In this document: positions 46,691 through 58,400 of the stretch, piece by piece
Numbering within the stretch: position 1 is the first letter of the stretch
Layout: each line of letters opens with the position of its first letter
NCBI RefSeq assembly: GCF_011386835.1
Contig: NC_088798.1
Coordinates: forward strand, 2,604,001 to 2,668,000
Reading direction: 5' to 3'
DNA from: Chrysemys picta bellii
Taxonomy: Eukaryota; Chordata; Testudines; Emydidae
DNA length: 64,000 bases
The notes under the pieces: model-generated
Told to the model about the DNA's origin: nothing
Databases searched by the model: none
Seen by the model: only the letters and a program-made list of their open reading frames with translations
Program-made: the position numbers and the translations under genes

Positions 46691-49600
46691 ATCTCCTTTG
46701 CGTCTGGGGAGTGCATTCTCTTTGGAGACTGATCACTGTTCACAGACTAACAGGATAGCAGGAGCGGCCCAAGCCCTCACTTCGAGTTTGCTGCCTTTAG
46801 CTGGTTGAAAACAAATGTAGTGTAATTCTTTTTTAAGAGGTAGTTTAAGACAAAAAGCTCCAGTCCTTCCTGGCACCAAGTGCCAGGACCAGCTTCTCAA
46901 CGTTGCAGCTCTCGTTAATTTATTTTTCAGACGACCCGAAGTGATTAGCCCATATTGTGGATCAATCACTTGCCAAATTTTAATTAAGACGGGAGGGAAA
47001 AATAAATCCCATCCTGATCCCAGCCCCTTTTCTCTACCGTGTTTCAGCCCCGGAGCAAACTTCTTGCAGTAGAGTTTTATAAACCATTGAAAACTGAGGT
47101 TTATAACGGAAAAGCTGAGATGGCCGTTACTGTAGCACACGCTGCTATAACACATCAAGGCTTTTCCATGGAGCAATGATGAAAGGAGCAGAAGGACGGG
47201 GGGTGGAGGGACTGGCCGACAGGTGTGACTTATTATTCCACACCATTTTTATTTCAAGGGAAAAGTTTAGTAACCCCAGCTGGCAGGTGAGGAGGGGGAA
47301 ACAAATACTTTTCCATTGTCCCTGTGCCAGGGCATGTGTGTGAGAGAATAGTTTAATTGCCTATAGTAATAAATACTGTACACCACCAAAAATGTGCTCA
47401 AACGCAAGGAACGAGGTTGTAAGTGATTTTAGTGCTTAAAAAAACAACTCCACGCTTAGAACGTGGGGTTCTGAATGTAGCGCACGTGCTGATGTATGCA
47501 GGGACGTCAGCTTAAATAACATAATTCTTCCCAGGAGACTAAAGTCATTATTTTTCCCTGGACTGTTTAACACCAAACATAAATACTAGGGGGACCCAGA
47601 GACCCCGGGCCTTCCAGCTGTGTGTGCAGCCAGCCTGCTTAAAGTGCGAGCTGCAGAAGGTAGCTAAGCTGGCATTGTTCACGCTCCGGTACGCCCCGCC
47701 CTGTGAGCCAGAAGAAGGTGTCCTGTCTGAGCGCAGCGAACCAGCATCCTCCCCCATCACAGAATGATCCACACTGGGTGTTTCTCGTGGTGGGAGCCAG
47801 CTTGCTGGTTTGGACTTTGCTGCAGCGTAGTCAGTACCTATGTGCCTTGACGTAGGAACGTTCCTGAAGTGAGAACGAGAGAAATACTAACCCTACCTGG
47901 AAGGGCTGGATTCTCGTGTCTGTGGTCTCAGCCTTCCTTGGGGCACTGGAATGGCTATTCCCATCTCTCTGGTTTGGGTCACTTTGAGGCTCCATTCAGA
48001 TCCAGAGTAGGGTTCAAATCAAGGGCTAATCAGGACTAGATCTTGGAATAAGAGACTGTCAAAATGGCAGAAACCACCTATGGTTGGATTTCTGCCAGCT
48101 CATGTGGCTGGAAGTTGTTTTCATGAAATTCTTGTAATCTCATGCGTGGAGGTCAGTTCCCACAAGCTCCCAGCTGCATTGGAAGCAGAAAGCACAAACC
48201 CTTTTGGGTTGGGATTCCTCAAGGAACCAGAACTGAGGGGCCTGTTTGGAGCCAGCAATTCAAAGCAGCCCCCCTCGGTTTGCAGGGTATTGAGTTTGAG
48301 ATCCTTTTTCTAAGTAGGGAAAGGACCGATTCCAACCCCAGGAGGGGCCACTGGGATCCAGTCTGGCCAGAGAACTGTCCCCAAATGATTCCTAGAGACT
48401 CCTGGCCCTTGCTCCGTCCTATGCTCTGGTGGGCGTTGAGCGGTGGAATGGCACCACCTGAAGGACGAGTTCTACTGACAGGCACCCTGGGCACTCTGCA
48501 TACTGGGTCCAGTGTGTGGAGAGAGCTGAACGGTGCGCACACGATACGCAAATGGCTTTCAGACGGGAAGGTTTTCGCTGTCCCTCTCAAGCTCCCAGCG
48601 TTCAGGTGTCTGATCTGTAGGTAGTGCAGATCTCCCGGAGAAGAGCAGGGAGCTGGGAGACATCTCTGTGCTCAGGCTGGAGCAGCAAAGTGATCTTGGG
48701 GTTGAATTGCGTTTTCCCTCCTTGTCTTTCTTCTCCACAAGCTCTGGAGATCAGCGAAGTGGGTGGCCTAGCGAGGGCCGGGTCTGGCTGTGCGGTGGGA
48801 ACGCCTCCGTTCTATAAGGTGCACTTGATGGAAAGAGTTTCCCTTGCCTTTCTCAGGTGGGGGCCCCCCGCTGCTAATCCCCTTTCCTAGGAGTTGTGTC
48901 TGCAGGTGTTGCTCAGACAATGCTCTGTCACTCCAGAGAATCCTGCCCGTTTGTAATCTGCCCCCCACTGGGGCCTGTCTCTGTATTCCAGGAGGGTGTG
49001 CTGGTCCCCATCTCTCGGGACACGCCGGGAGGCGGTGGGTCCTCTCTATGGGGCGAACCGAGCAGGGAAAGTTCCACTGAAGTTCTTCCCCTGGCGGCAT
49101 TCGGCTCCAGCCAGGCAGCCCCACTGGCTGCAGTGAGGCTGCAGGGCGTATCTGGAGGCAGAGTGACAGCACCAAGCCATTCCAGGGGGTGGGAGCTGCA
49201 GAAAGAATCCGCTTCCCTTGGGTAATCAGCAGTGAGGTGTGATTGGACAGATATTTCACTGGCTTTTCCTGCACGAACTGCTCCCATTCTCTGGCGTGCC
49301 TCTTGGGAAGGAAAGGGTCGAGCCAGATGTTCAAGAGCTAGCCACATCTGGAATCCTTAAACTCCCAGTTGCATGCTCACTTTTGCTTGCTGGGGCACAC
49401 TGCAGTCCAGAGTTGAGAACTTGCCAACCACCACCCTGTGTAACACTGATTGCGGCGCATAAACCTCTCTGCTCCGGAGATCCTGCCCCCTGCCCTCCTG
49501 CTGACAGTGGGGAGCCCCGAGGCGGCAGAGAATCTGCACAGCCAGACCAGTGGTTCTGTCGGCTGTGCATTGAAATACATCATATCGATGCACGCAGCGT

Positions 49601-49949
49601 GAGCCCCCCGATTTCTGAATCTCAGCAGCAGTGCAACAGGTTCCAGCCTGAAGTGACAGAGAATAGCTTTAAAAATCGGTCACTCTTCTGCTTCGTGCCG
49701 ACCTGCCCTGACCCCCAAGAACAGGGATCTGCTTTGTAGACGAGCATTCAGCCCAAGAAATGTGCTCTTCTTGGCAGCTCTAGACTCCAGAACACAGGTC
49801 TTGAGAGAGAAGCGAAAAGCTGGATTATAACCTGGGCATTTTAAAGTGCACATACTGATTTTTAAGTCAGCCCGCCATAATGGGGTGGTGGTAGCAGCGC
49901 CTAGAGATCAACTCGGCTCTGTGAAGGTACTTGCGTCATGGACCCCCTT

Positions 49950-50135
49950 GTGCCAGGCTCTCCACAGGCATAATGAGAGACAGGCCCTGCCCTGAAGTGC
50001 TTAAAATCTACAGAGATGAGACAAAGGTTGGGAAGCGGAGGCTGAGAGCGGGGAAAGGACTTCCCTGAGGTCGCCGCAGAGCTAGGAATAGAACCAAGCT
50101 CTCCTGACTCCCAGTCTACTGCCCAAGCCACAAGG
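49950..50135 (-). mobile_element. MIR-like CORE-SINE copy
   Basis: A relatively long copy. 'cttgtgccaggctctccaca' is followed by 'gacaggccctgccctgaagt', then 'gcgctgagg'-type core, then 'gagctaggaatagaaccaag' and 'ctctcctgactcccagtcta'. Reverse orientation, no clear duplication. Confidence 0.55.
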
Positions 50136-50462
50136 AGTGATTTGAGGGGGTTTAGTGGCTTTATTCGCCTCCAAGGCAGGTTGGGGGGGTTTTGGTGACA
50201 CCTTAGATCTGACTGGGAGGCACCGAGCATGGAGTGTTCAGCCCCTTGAAACCTGATCCTTCAGAAGGTCAGCAAACGAGGAGGAGCGGGTGAGGTAATA
50301 TCTTTTATTGCACCAGCTTCTGCTGGGGAGAGAGATCAGTATTCCCTCACCCACCTTGTCTCTAGTGTACTGGGGCCATCACGGCTCCCACTACACTGCC
50401 GAAAACGAGGTTGGAGGCCTGTCAGCGGCAGCTTGCACCAGGAGGGAGAGGAGAACGGACTT

Positions 50463-50634
50463 GGTCTTGTCTGCACTGGGTTCTTAGTGGCACAGGTGCA
50501 AGCCCCAGGACAGACACGCCTGACGCCTGTTTGACGCTGGGGTCAGCTGCAATGGTCCAAATTCCTTTGCACTGATGTAATTTGTCCTCACTGAGGGGTT
50601 TGCACCAGTGGCTATAAACCAGTGTAGACGCAGC
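50463..50634. mobile_element. Possible MITE with GTCTRCACTGG ends
   Basis: The left end GGTCTTGTCTGCACTGGGTT is matched in reverse by GGCTGCGTCTACACTGGTTT at the right end, about 14 of 20 positions. The interior has no coding capacity. The ends resemble those of the element at 28778. No TTA duplication is visible, so superfamily and exact limits are uncertain. Confidence 0.5.
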
Positions 50635-52410
50635 CTGAATTTGTCCTGGCAGTCGGAGGAGTTCCCTGCCCCGTGTGTGCTCATTGTGCAGATATCTTCA
50701 CAGATATTTTGTAGCATCAGGGATAGCATCCATCTCTTCTCTTGTAATCCGAGCTGCCACTGGTGGCAATCAGTGCAGCGTGACCAGATCCGAACCTGCC
50801 CTTCCACTGAGCCCAGCTCCTGCAAACCTGCCGAGCCCCCTGCTCCTAACGCCCACTTTCTGCCCTGGCTGCAGAGATCAAAACAAGCCTCTCTTGGGAG
50901 CACTGCTCTTCTTCCCGAGAGACTCTGCCTCCTCTGGGTCAGTCTTGCGAGCCGTAGCAGCCGGCTGGGATTCCCCGCTTTGTGCAGCCCTGGGGGCCTA
51001 TCTGATTCCGTGGACCTGTTGCCGTGCATGCTGGCTGGGGAGCGGGGCTGGAAAGGAGCTGCTGGGGAGCGGGTTGACCGCGGCAAGCAGAAGAGTCGGG
51101 GTGCTCAGACGGAGCCTGTGCTTGCCGCTTTGACGCAGGCGTCAGGAGGTTCTGTTCTGTCGGGGTTTAAAGCCAGCGCGGCCTGACTGCCAGGTCTGCT
51201 GCGGGACTGCTGCCCTGCTCGCTGGGAGCGGAGGATCAGGTGCCGCAGAGCCATCTTTCTGTCATTTTTCTCATCAGCCGTCTGTCACACCTGCCAATCT
51301 AATGATGACCAGCTTAGGTTGACCCCGATTCTGAGGCTTATTAACACCCTCTACCTGTCAGGATCCATGACAGATGGCACCAGCCATTGTTCCATTTCAT
51401 GCAGTGCTCGTGTCCTCCGTCTGTTCCCTCGCCTGGGTTTGGAGTTTGCGCGTTTCCATTCATCTTGGCAGCAGATACAGACTCTGTAGCGTGGTGCAGA
51501 GGGCTGGGAATCCCTGTTCCCGTTGGCTGCCCGAGGCAGGCTGGGGGGCTGAACAGGCCCTCGGTCTGTATAGTTCTGGGGCTCCGAATCGTGGATCGTG
51601 TTGTGCTCTGGACATGGGGTTTGAGAGGCCCTGGGTGGCTCCAAAGGCCCCCGGCCGCAGTATCAGGGAGAGAACGTCCAGCCCCACAGGGCATTGGAGG
51701 CTGCGTGACGCTGAGCTGGCCCCCCACCTCCCAGGTGTAACAGCACCCACAGGAACACTGCACAGCGGGGGGGCGATGGTGGAGGCTGCATTAACTCTTC
51801 TTGGAGCAGCCCTGGCCTAGGGACGCTATCTGCAGACAGCCGCTCCATCCCCTCCTGATCCCCTGAAGGGGCTTCTGCAGGGTCAGGGGCAAAGCAAGAA
51901 CTCCCCATGGGGCTGGCACTCCCCATGCTGCTCCCCCTGCTTAGAGGAGCACTGAAGCTTTAGAAGCAATGTTTTTCCCCACGCTCCCCGTCGTCCTGTT
52001 CTGGGAATGCCACAGCTGCCATGAAAGCGTCATTCTGCGTGACACAACGCCCCTTGCTGGGGGTCAGACCCAGGCCCTCTGCTGCTAAAACATGCACCTC
52101 TCCTGCTCCGCTAGCGCAAAGGCTGGAAGCAATTGGTATTGCCCTCGCTGGGGACAGAGCTACGCCAAGTGTGGGTACATCTGACACCCGGGGGCAGCGC
52201 ACACAGCTCGGTCGGGTGGGAAGGATAGAGAGGGACAGTTGGAGCCAAAGTGGGTGCTGCAAAGAAGGGGATGGGAGGCGAATTGGCTAATTGTTGCACT
52301 GAATTTCAGTTTTCTGCCGAGCGCTAATCCAGCTCCAAGCCTCCTGGCTGTTTCCTCGGAGCAGGTGCTGCTCCAGCACATCTGAGATGGGGACTCTCGA
52401 GAAGAGCTGG

Positions 52411-52424
52411 CGTGGGGGGGGGGG
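52411..52424. repeat. Poly-G tract
   Basis: A run of about 14 G in the last intron. Length may be unstable or affected by assembly. Confidence 0.8.
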
Positions 52425-52785
52425 GTGTTAAAAGGTTGCAGAATGAATGGTCCTGATGAGTCAAAGCATTAACGAGAGGCACTCAGGCTGGGTTGTCCTC
52501 CCCCTTGTGCCCGTGGCTGGGGACCTCCTAGGTACACTCTGGGTTGGTAGGGACTGCGTTGGGGAAGGGAGCGCCTGATTCCCCCAGAGGGCTCAGACCT
52601 GCTGCTCGGAGGTGTCGCCTCTCTGGTCTGTTTCCTTTATGGCAGGGGTCCTGGGTATTGGGAGGCCTTGGCCTCTCCTGCTTCCATATTGTCATCCCCA
52701 GCATCACAGCCCAGGGGAAACGCACGCCGTCGTCCTGCGTCCTCCCAGGTGACATTTCTCTTTCTGTTCCCTCCGCCGGCTGCAG

Positions 52786-52857
52786 GGCGCTAAGAAGCTC
52801 TGCCCTCAGTGTAACACCATCACATCTCCCGGAGACCTCAGGCGCATCTACTTATGA
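52786..52857 (+). CDS. RNF220: RNF220 last coding exon (end of RING, C-terminus)
   Basis: The acceptor is ggctgcag. The exon is in phase 0 and encodes GAKKLCPQCNTITSPGDLRR, then IYL and the TGA stop at 52855-52857. It supplies the last zinc pair C-P-Q-C (C174, C177), ten residues after the central group. The full RING pattern C-x2-C-x12-C-x-H-x2-C-x2-C-x10-C-x2-C is complete, with no missing ligand. Fourteen residues follow, ending in the RRIYL tail, which is a family signature. The exon also carries the 3' UTR. The visible protein part is 191 residues, against about 566 for the full family. Confidence 0.97.
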   Translation, partial: GAKKLCPQCNTITSPGDLRRIYL

Positions 52858-53225
52858 AGGACGCAGCCGGAGGGCGGGACCCAGCTACCCGGATCAGCTC
52901 ATCACACCAAGGGGGGGAAGAACGACAAGAAAGGACGTTTCAAACACACAGACTCCAGACGTGGACTCAAGGATAAAGGAGCCGCGGGAAAGCCTCGGCC
53001 TCCGTGTCTCTCATGTTGGGACCTCCTTTGGCGACTCTACAGCGGGCAAAACCAAACCCTTTTTTAAAACCAGTGTTCCCCTCTCCCCAGAGCTGGCTGT
53101 GCATCGCGGATGGCTTGTGAGCCCTTCCTTTGGACTGTGCTGTTCACTCAACAACCCCAGAAGACTGGGAAGGGACCCTTGACAGAAAGATGTTAAATAA
53201 CCTGTAACTTGTGTTCTTTGTTCAG

Positions 53226-53312
53226 TTTGGTTGGTTGGGTTTTTTTGTTTTTTGTTTGTTTTTTGGGTTTGTTTTATTTTATTTTTTGTTTTGTTTGTTC
53301 TTTTTTTGGTGG
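53226..53312 (+). repeat. U/G-rich tract in RNF220 3' UTR
   Basis: A stretch of about 85 bases made almost only of T and G (GTTTG, TTTTTT, GTTTT units). In the mRNA this would be a U-rich region of the kind bound by ELAV/HuR or CELF-type proteins. That function is inferred. It may also simply be low-complexity sequence. Confidence 0.7.
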
Positions 53313-53504
53313 TGTTCTAGTGATTTAAAAAAAAAAGGTTTAAAGAAAAACCCCACAGGCAGAAAATGAAGCACATGTAATATAGATTATATACGTTTAC
53401 AATGTTGTGTATAAATGGGATAGACACAAACATTACATACTAATAAGTTGCCCTTTTTTTGGTTGTATTTTTTTTTTAAAGAAGAAAAAAAATGAGCGGA
53501 GAAC

Positions 53505-53510
53505 ATTAAA
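53505..53510 (+). promoter_or_regulatory. Candidate poly(A) signal ATTAAA
   Basis: The variant hexamer ATTAAA lies 39 bases before a second one, in an AT-rich region with T-rich sequence downstream. With 53544 it would give a short 3' UTR of about 0.7 kb. Confidence 0.45.
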
Positions 53511-53543
53511 CCCATATTTTTCTTGGTTCTGCAAAGTTTTGGC

Positions 53544-53549
53544 ATTAAA
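53544..53549 (+). promoter_or_regulatory. Candidate proximal poly(A) signal ATTAAA
   Basis: ATTAAA is followed by 'gtcattagtttaaaaaaagt', giving a plausible cleavage position near 53565. Confidence 0.5.
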
Positions 53550-55708
53550 GTCATTAGTTTAAAAAAAGTATATATATCTATACATATCTCTAATATAAAT
53601 GGTTTAATGTTCTGTGGTGTATATTTCCTCGGTCAGATATGAAGTTAACAGCTTTTTAGTAATGGCTGTAGCATCGCCCATAACTTACAAGACTTATGGG
53701 GAGTAGGGGAGCTGGGTTTTGTCATTAGCCGTCGCTAATGGGGCTATTTCTAATAGACGCTTTCTCCCACTGAAAGCCAGCGGCGTTTAGTTTCTCATCG
53801 GGGAAGGGGGGCGGTTGGAAAGGTCTGGCTCAGGCGCGGTTGCCTCTTTTCCACATGGGGCAGGGGCAGGAGTTGAGATTAGAGAGGAGGCCGGAATGGA
53901 TATGGCCAAGTGCCGCTGTCTCCAGGGGTTGGGAATCTGCAGTCCAAAGCTTCAGTTAACCCAGCCATTGTCCCCGAAACCCAAAGGCCGTGCCCCTGCC
54001 ACTGGCTTGTTTTGTTCCCACTGGAAAGGAGTTCACTGCCCAACGGCCCAGGGGGTTCCCTCTGCTCCGGAGCGCCGCCTCTGCCCGCAGGAGAGGTGGG
54101 GCCGTGGCACAGGCTCAGGGCCAAGGCTTCCGGTTGTTCTCCCTTCTGGCTGAGACCGTTACGGGCTGAGGAGTAGGAGGCGACTACAGTGCAGGGAAGG
54201 AAGGTTCTTGCTCGAGGTGTTCTCTGGGGAGGCCGCTGTGCTGCCTTCTTTGCCATCTGCGTCCATCCTGCTGCCTTGTTCTGCCGCTTTGCCAGTACTG
54301 GCCGGGAGAGGCGTCAGAATTGCACTGGTACGAGCTCTTTGCTAGAGTGGAAGGTTGCTTGAGATCGCCGATCTCTTCCAGAGCCTGCCTGAGCCGGGGT
54401 TCCTAGGACATGGTGCACGTTCCTCCTCTTAAAACAATGCAAGGTAACTTCCACATCTAAGTAAAGGGTGATGCTAGGGCCCCCCTCTCAGGCCAGTGAG
54501 TTGGCAAGGAGAACCCAGCCTCACTGAACTGACTAAGATGAGCAAAGATTCAGATACTTCCAGTCAGTGCCAGTGATCCCCAATGGCCTCCTCCCGGGAG
54601 ATTCCCCCTAGCTTCTTCCACAGCGGCACCTACAGCCGCTCTCACCTGTCCTTAGCTTCCAGGGCCACAGGCGCACACAACTGTCACCGGCTGAGGGTTG
54701 CCATCTACTCCCCCGTTACCTCGGGAACAAAGAAACAAATACGCTTTTACCTACCAAAAAGCAACGTTCGCCTCTCGAGCCAGTTGAGTTTTGCAAGGCT
54801 GCATGAGTTGTTTAAAGGCGCTCACCAGTGGCTCTTGTTGCCAGGGTGGTGCCCTTGCAGGGCAGTAGCCCAGCGCTGAAATGTGGGAGAAGGGAAGTTG
54901 GTGAAGGTAACCCTGTGCTGCTGTTCTCCAGGCAGCTCTCTCTCACTAGCTGTCTCGCTTCATGAACCTGGGGGAGAGACCAGAACAAGCTAGACACAGG
55001 AACATTGCACGTCAGTGGTTATTTGAAGGCTGTTTGGAAGCCAAGGTCACTCCTACTTGCTGGATTTCTTGGTGTAGGACACCTGGCCACCAGAGGGTGT
55101 GTTGACACCAAGAGGGTTTACTACTTAGGACTCCTCCCCAGCACTGCAAAGGTGGTTTGTGTTTTGCAGTAACAGAAGATTTGATGAGGCAGCTTGTCTC
55201 AGTAGTGATATTTCTATCACAACTTCCCTGCCTGAGTGTATGATGTCTTCTCCTGGGAGCTGCCATTTTGGTCAGTGTCTTGCTGTTTGAATTCTAAAGG
55301 ACCCTGTTGCACAAAATCAATCTGTCTCCTGATGGAATTATATTCCTCCTTCCCCACCCCCCAACAAAGACGATATCACTTAAGTCAGAGCTTCCTGGGT
55401 CCTTACACTCTCAAAGCAGCAATCTCTACCTACCGTACAGTTGTTGCCCATGTGAGTCTATCTTGGGCATCCGTGGCCCTTCCCTGGTAGCTGACGTGCT
55501 GTGCGCATGTACCTTCCTGGGCAGTGTTTGGGAGATGGAGAAGAATCTGCGATTCTGACATTCCAAGTTGGGACGTTTCTCCCCAGACCTGTGAGAGTAG
55601 AGAGAAGGGCTGCACATGAATGCCATTTGTCATGCTGGGAAGTAGCCCTGCCTGTAGCACTTAAGCCCTGGGAAAGGCAGTCAGCAGGTTTGGTTTTTAA
55701 ATTGGAAT

Positions 55709-55714
55709 AATAAA
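55709..55714 (+). promoter_or_regulatory. Candidate poly(A) signal AATAAA
   Basis: The only canonical AATAAA noted after the stop (ggAATAATAAActccgcc). It is not followed by an obvious GT-rich element, so use is uncertain. Confidence 0.3.
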
Positions 55715-56268
55715 CTCCGCCTGGTGGGGCAGCCATGCCCAGCACTGGCTGCGGGTGGCCTTGGGACTAGAGCCGTGATCTCTCTGTGAATGGAATTGGA
55801 GAATGCGCAGTGATTTATTTATTTTTTTAAAGGCAGTTGGGAATGGGGAAGTGGGGAGGGCAGGGTCCCCAGGGCCCGAGCTCTGCCTTGCAAGGAGGCA
55901 CTGAGAGCCAGGATCTCTCTCGTGTGTTGTGGAGCAGCAGTGTGCTGTGTACGTAGCTGTAAAACCATATGTAACCAGTAATGTTTTTTTTAATGTAAAG
56001 CCGTCCCTGTTTTTAGGAAGGGTGGGGATCTGAGGGGAGAATGGAGAGAGAAGAGTCTTGTTCTGGCCTTCTCAGGAGCCAGCCGCGTTTTCGCTTTCTC
56101 CTCTTCCACAATGAGCTTAAACAAAAACAAAAAAAGGAATTAACTCTCTTTGCCCAAAGAATCCCAATTGCACAAGGTGATATTCCAGTTGTGTCAATGA
56201 TTGTGTGTCAATGTATATTATATAAAAAGGTACTTGTCATTCCCGTTTGTAAACTACATTTGACATTA

Positions 56269-56274
56269 ATTAAA
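56269..56274 (+). promoter_or_regulatory. Candidate distal poly(A) signal ATTAAA
   Basis: ATTAAA sits in a block rich in TGTAAA, TATATTATATAAAA and TTTGTAAAC phrases, typical of UTR ends. T/C-rich sequence follows at 56285-56315. It is the last candidate before repeat-containing intergenic DNA. Confidence 0.4.
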
Positions 56275-56705
56275 CGAGTATAAATCTTCCCGGTCTCTCC
56301 TTCCTTCCTTCCCGGTCTCTGTCTCGGCGCTCTGGAGCGGGTGGGGATGTGACTAAGATGCTCCTGCACCCGGTATTGGCCTGTGGCCAAGGGCTTTGAG
56401 CACTGAGAGAGCTGCCGCTTCTAGGTGCGGGCACACGGTAGTTGTGGGGTTGGAGGATATTAGCAATACTCTGCAGAGTCTAGAGGTGGCCACTCCTCAA
56501 TTGGAATGGGTGTCAGCAGTACAGTGGGAGATGGACACTTCTCCAGCCGCCTCCTGTCTCTTTTCTGGACTAAGCAGAATGGAGATGATCATAAGCAGAC
56601 AGCTTCCCATTCAAACCTCTGAGAGATTCCCAGGCCAGGAGGCACCATTGTGATGAGCTCGTCTTGTAGAGCACAGGCCAGCCGCAAAATAATTCCCAGA
56701 GTACC

Positions 56706-56717
56706 CCCCCCCCCCCA
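56706..56717. repeat. Poly-C tract
   Basis: A run of about 12 C followed by AACCC, just left of the CR1 remnant. Confidence 0.8.
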
Positions 56718-56754
56718 ACCCTGGTGAATTGGTCCAATCGTTTTCTCCATCAAA

Positions 56755-56876
56755 ACCATAGGCCTTATTTCCAGTCTGAAAGTGTCTGGCTTCAACTTCC
56801 AGCCATTGGATCACGTGAGACCTGTCTCTGCTAGACTGGAGAGCCTATTGTTAAATGTCTGTTCCCCACGTACGTC
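56755..56876 (-). mobile_element. CR1 LINE fragment (C-terminal coding and 3' region)
   Basis: The phrase 'ttatttccagtctgaaagtg' followed by 'tctggcttcaacttccagcc' and 'attggatca' is the same as at 44040-44095 in the longer CR1, where it encodes the end of the reverse transcriptase ORF on the minus strand. A short, diverged copy. Confidence 0.75.
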
Positions 56877-57118
56877 CTTTCCTCCGGTGCAGAGGGCCGG
56901 GATGTATCAGCACATACTACTAAGTGGGCATTCTTCCTCCTTAGCTCATCCCAGCGCACAATGCACCAGTTCCCCTTAGATTTGCCAACAGTGCAAAATC
57001 CATATTATATATTCATATCCTGTGAGTGGAGTTGGCAGTTGCTCTTTGCTTGACTACTTCATTGATCTTTTTTTTAAACTACTTTTTTAGTTCTTGAGTC
57101 CAGATTTCCTGATTTGCC

Positions 57119-57177
57119 GTGTGTGTGTGTGTGTCTGTGTGTGTGGGGTGTGTGTGCGTGTGTGTGCCCGCGCGCGG
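57119..57177. repeat. (GT)n compound microsatellite
   Basis: GT repeats interrupted by CT, GGGG and GC, ending in CGCGCG. An imperfect dinucleotide tract. Confidence 0.9.
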
Positions 57178-58199
57178 AAGTTTCAGATTGAAAAAATTGC
57201 TTTTTAATTGTTAAGATTTCCCAGCTGGTCAAAGGGGAATAAAACAAATTCTCATTCCAAACAACACCCCGGTGCAGAAGAGAGGCATATTCAGTCCAGT
57301 TGTGCTCTTTTCCCTAACAAAGTTCTGTGCTCCAGGTAACTTACCTAGGCTTGTGCTAATGGGATTTTCCACAGCAAAATATACTGTGGTGTGCAGATGC
57401 CCAGAACCTCCATACCCCAGTAATGAAGAACTGGAGCAGGGGAAGGGAGTGGTCTGTGTGTGTTTAAGAAAATCAGTTTAGTTTTGAAAATTAAGGTCCA
57501 GTTTTTGCCCAGCCCAAGCACTGACCTTTTATTTCTAGTACGGTAGGTAGGACTAGGCGGCCGGATCTGACCCTGTTCTGCAAAGTGCTGGGCATACGTG
57601 AGAAAAATACAATCCCTGACCTGCCTGAGGTTAGACCGCATCTCCCGTGAGAACTGGCCCTGTCTCCTGAGCCAGGTCAGACTTTTCCTACCACTTTTAT
57701 CACCACCACTGAAGAGTTTCATATACGAACTTTGAGTGAGATGCAAAAAAGCAAACACTGAAAAGTAGACGAGTCAGTTTCATTTTCCAGCTCTCATGCA
57801 GCAGCGTGAGGCCATGTGCGATGTTTGGGGATAACGCTGGCTCATTGCACTGGAGGGTCTCAGAATTGTGTGCGCACAGGAATGACCTGAGCCCCAGGTG
57901 GCCGGTCAGTCTATACCTCTAAGGAACCAGCACAAAGAGGTGCAGGGACTGGCTTGAGGCAGAATTGCACTTACCTCATTTTTGCGGGGAGTTGCAAATA
58001 GACCACGCTTGTAACATGTGCACCGTGTCCCCTTTCCAGTAGATATCTCATGCAGGGGTAATGGTCTACTAGTGCTAGCAGATAGTGGGCTCCTTTTAGC
58101 TCACGCTATCGAGGGCTACCTAGGGTACTGATTTAGCCTCTTTTACTGTAATATCTGAGCCCCTCGCACGCTTTAACGCATGTATCCTCAGCACATCCC

Positions 58200-58400
58200 T
58201 GTGTTAAGAGCACAGCTCTGATCCCTGTCGTATAGCTGGGGGAATGAGGCACAAGGAGGCCAAGGCCAGCTCCTCCGTTCCATTGAACTCAGCAGGAGTT
58301 CGGCACCTACATACCTTTGGGGATGGGCCTAAGTGACTTGCCCAGCACCTGTGGCCCAATAGGGCGCCACACCCAGGTCTCAGGAGTACCAGGCTAGCAC
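58200..58400 (-). mobile_element. MIR-like remnant
   Basis: 'gctgggggaatgaggcacaa' and 'taagtgacttgcccagcacc' occur in reverse CORE-SINE order with an unrelated insert between them. Degraded, with approximate limits. Confidence 0.4.

Larger units (their letters stand above)
40322..52785 (+). other. RNF220: RNF220 last intron, 12.5 kb, inside the RING
   Basis: The donor is gtgagg and the acceptor ctccgccggctgcag. It holds MIR-like remnants (43715, 46555, 49950), the antisense CR1 at 43855-45860, and a MITE-like repeat at 50463-50634. Repeat-free complex blocks at about 41980-42480, 46880-47180 and 47270-47560 may be conserved noncoding DNA. From about 48000 to 52785 the sequence becomes GC-rich and opens many long spurious frames on both strands, none with homology I recognise or a splice context. 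A possible tRNA-like remnant lies at about 52050-52130. Confidence 0.85.
52858..56285 (+). other. RNF220: RNF220 3' untranslated region (extent inferred)
   Basis: Transcribed sequence after the stop. The first 700 bases are GC-moderate, then very T-rich (53226-53310, long T and GTTT runs), then A/T-rich with many short A runs. ATTAAA signals at 53505 and 53544 could end a short form at about 53565. Sequence around 55930-56280, with 'gtaaaaccatatgtaaccag' and a final ATTAAA at 56269, has the look of a second, longer UTR end. The distal limit is an inference from composition and signals only. Confidence 0.5.

Noticed and set aside
48768..49347. 188- and 139-residue minus-strand frames
   Set aside because: They overlap each other and plus-strand frames in the same GC-rich intron block. 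No homology was recognised.
50484..51186. Overlapping 200- and 192-residue frames on opposite strands
   Set aside because: Complementary long frames in GC-rich intron with no recognisable domain, no splice context and no codon pattern.
52050..52130. tRNA-like remnant on the minus strand
   Set aside because: A B-box-like ggtctgaccc and an A-box-like stretch are present, but no cloverleaf and no SINE tail were found. Too weak to list.
52544..53182. 212-residue open frame on the plus strand over the last RNF220 exon
   Set aside because: It runs through the terminal exon in a different phase from the RING reading frame and has no family resemblance. It results from GC-rich composition.
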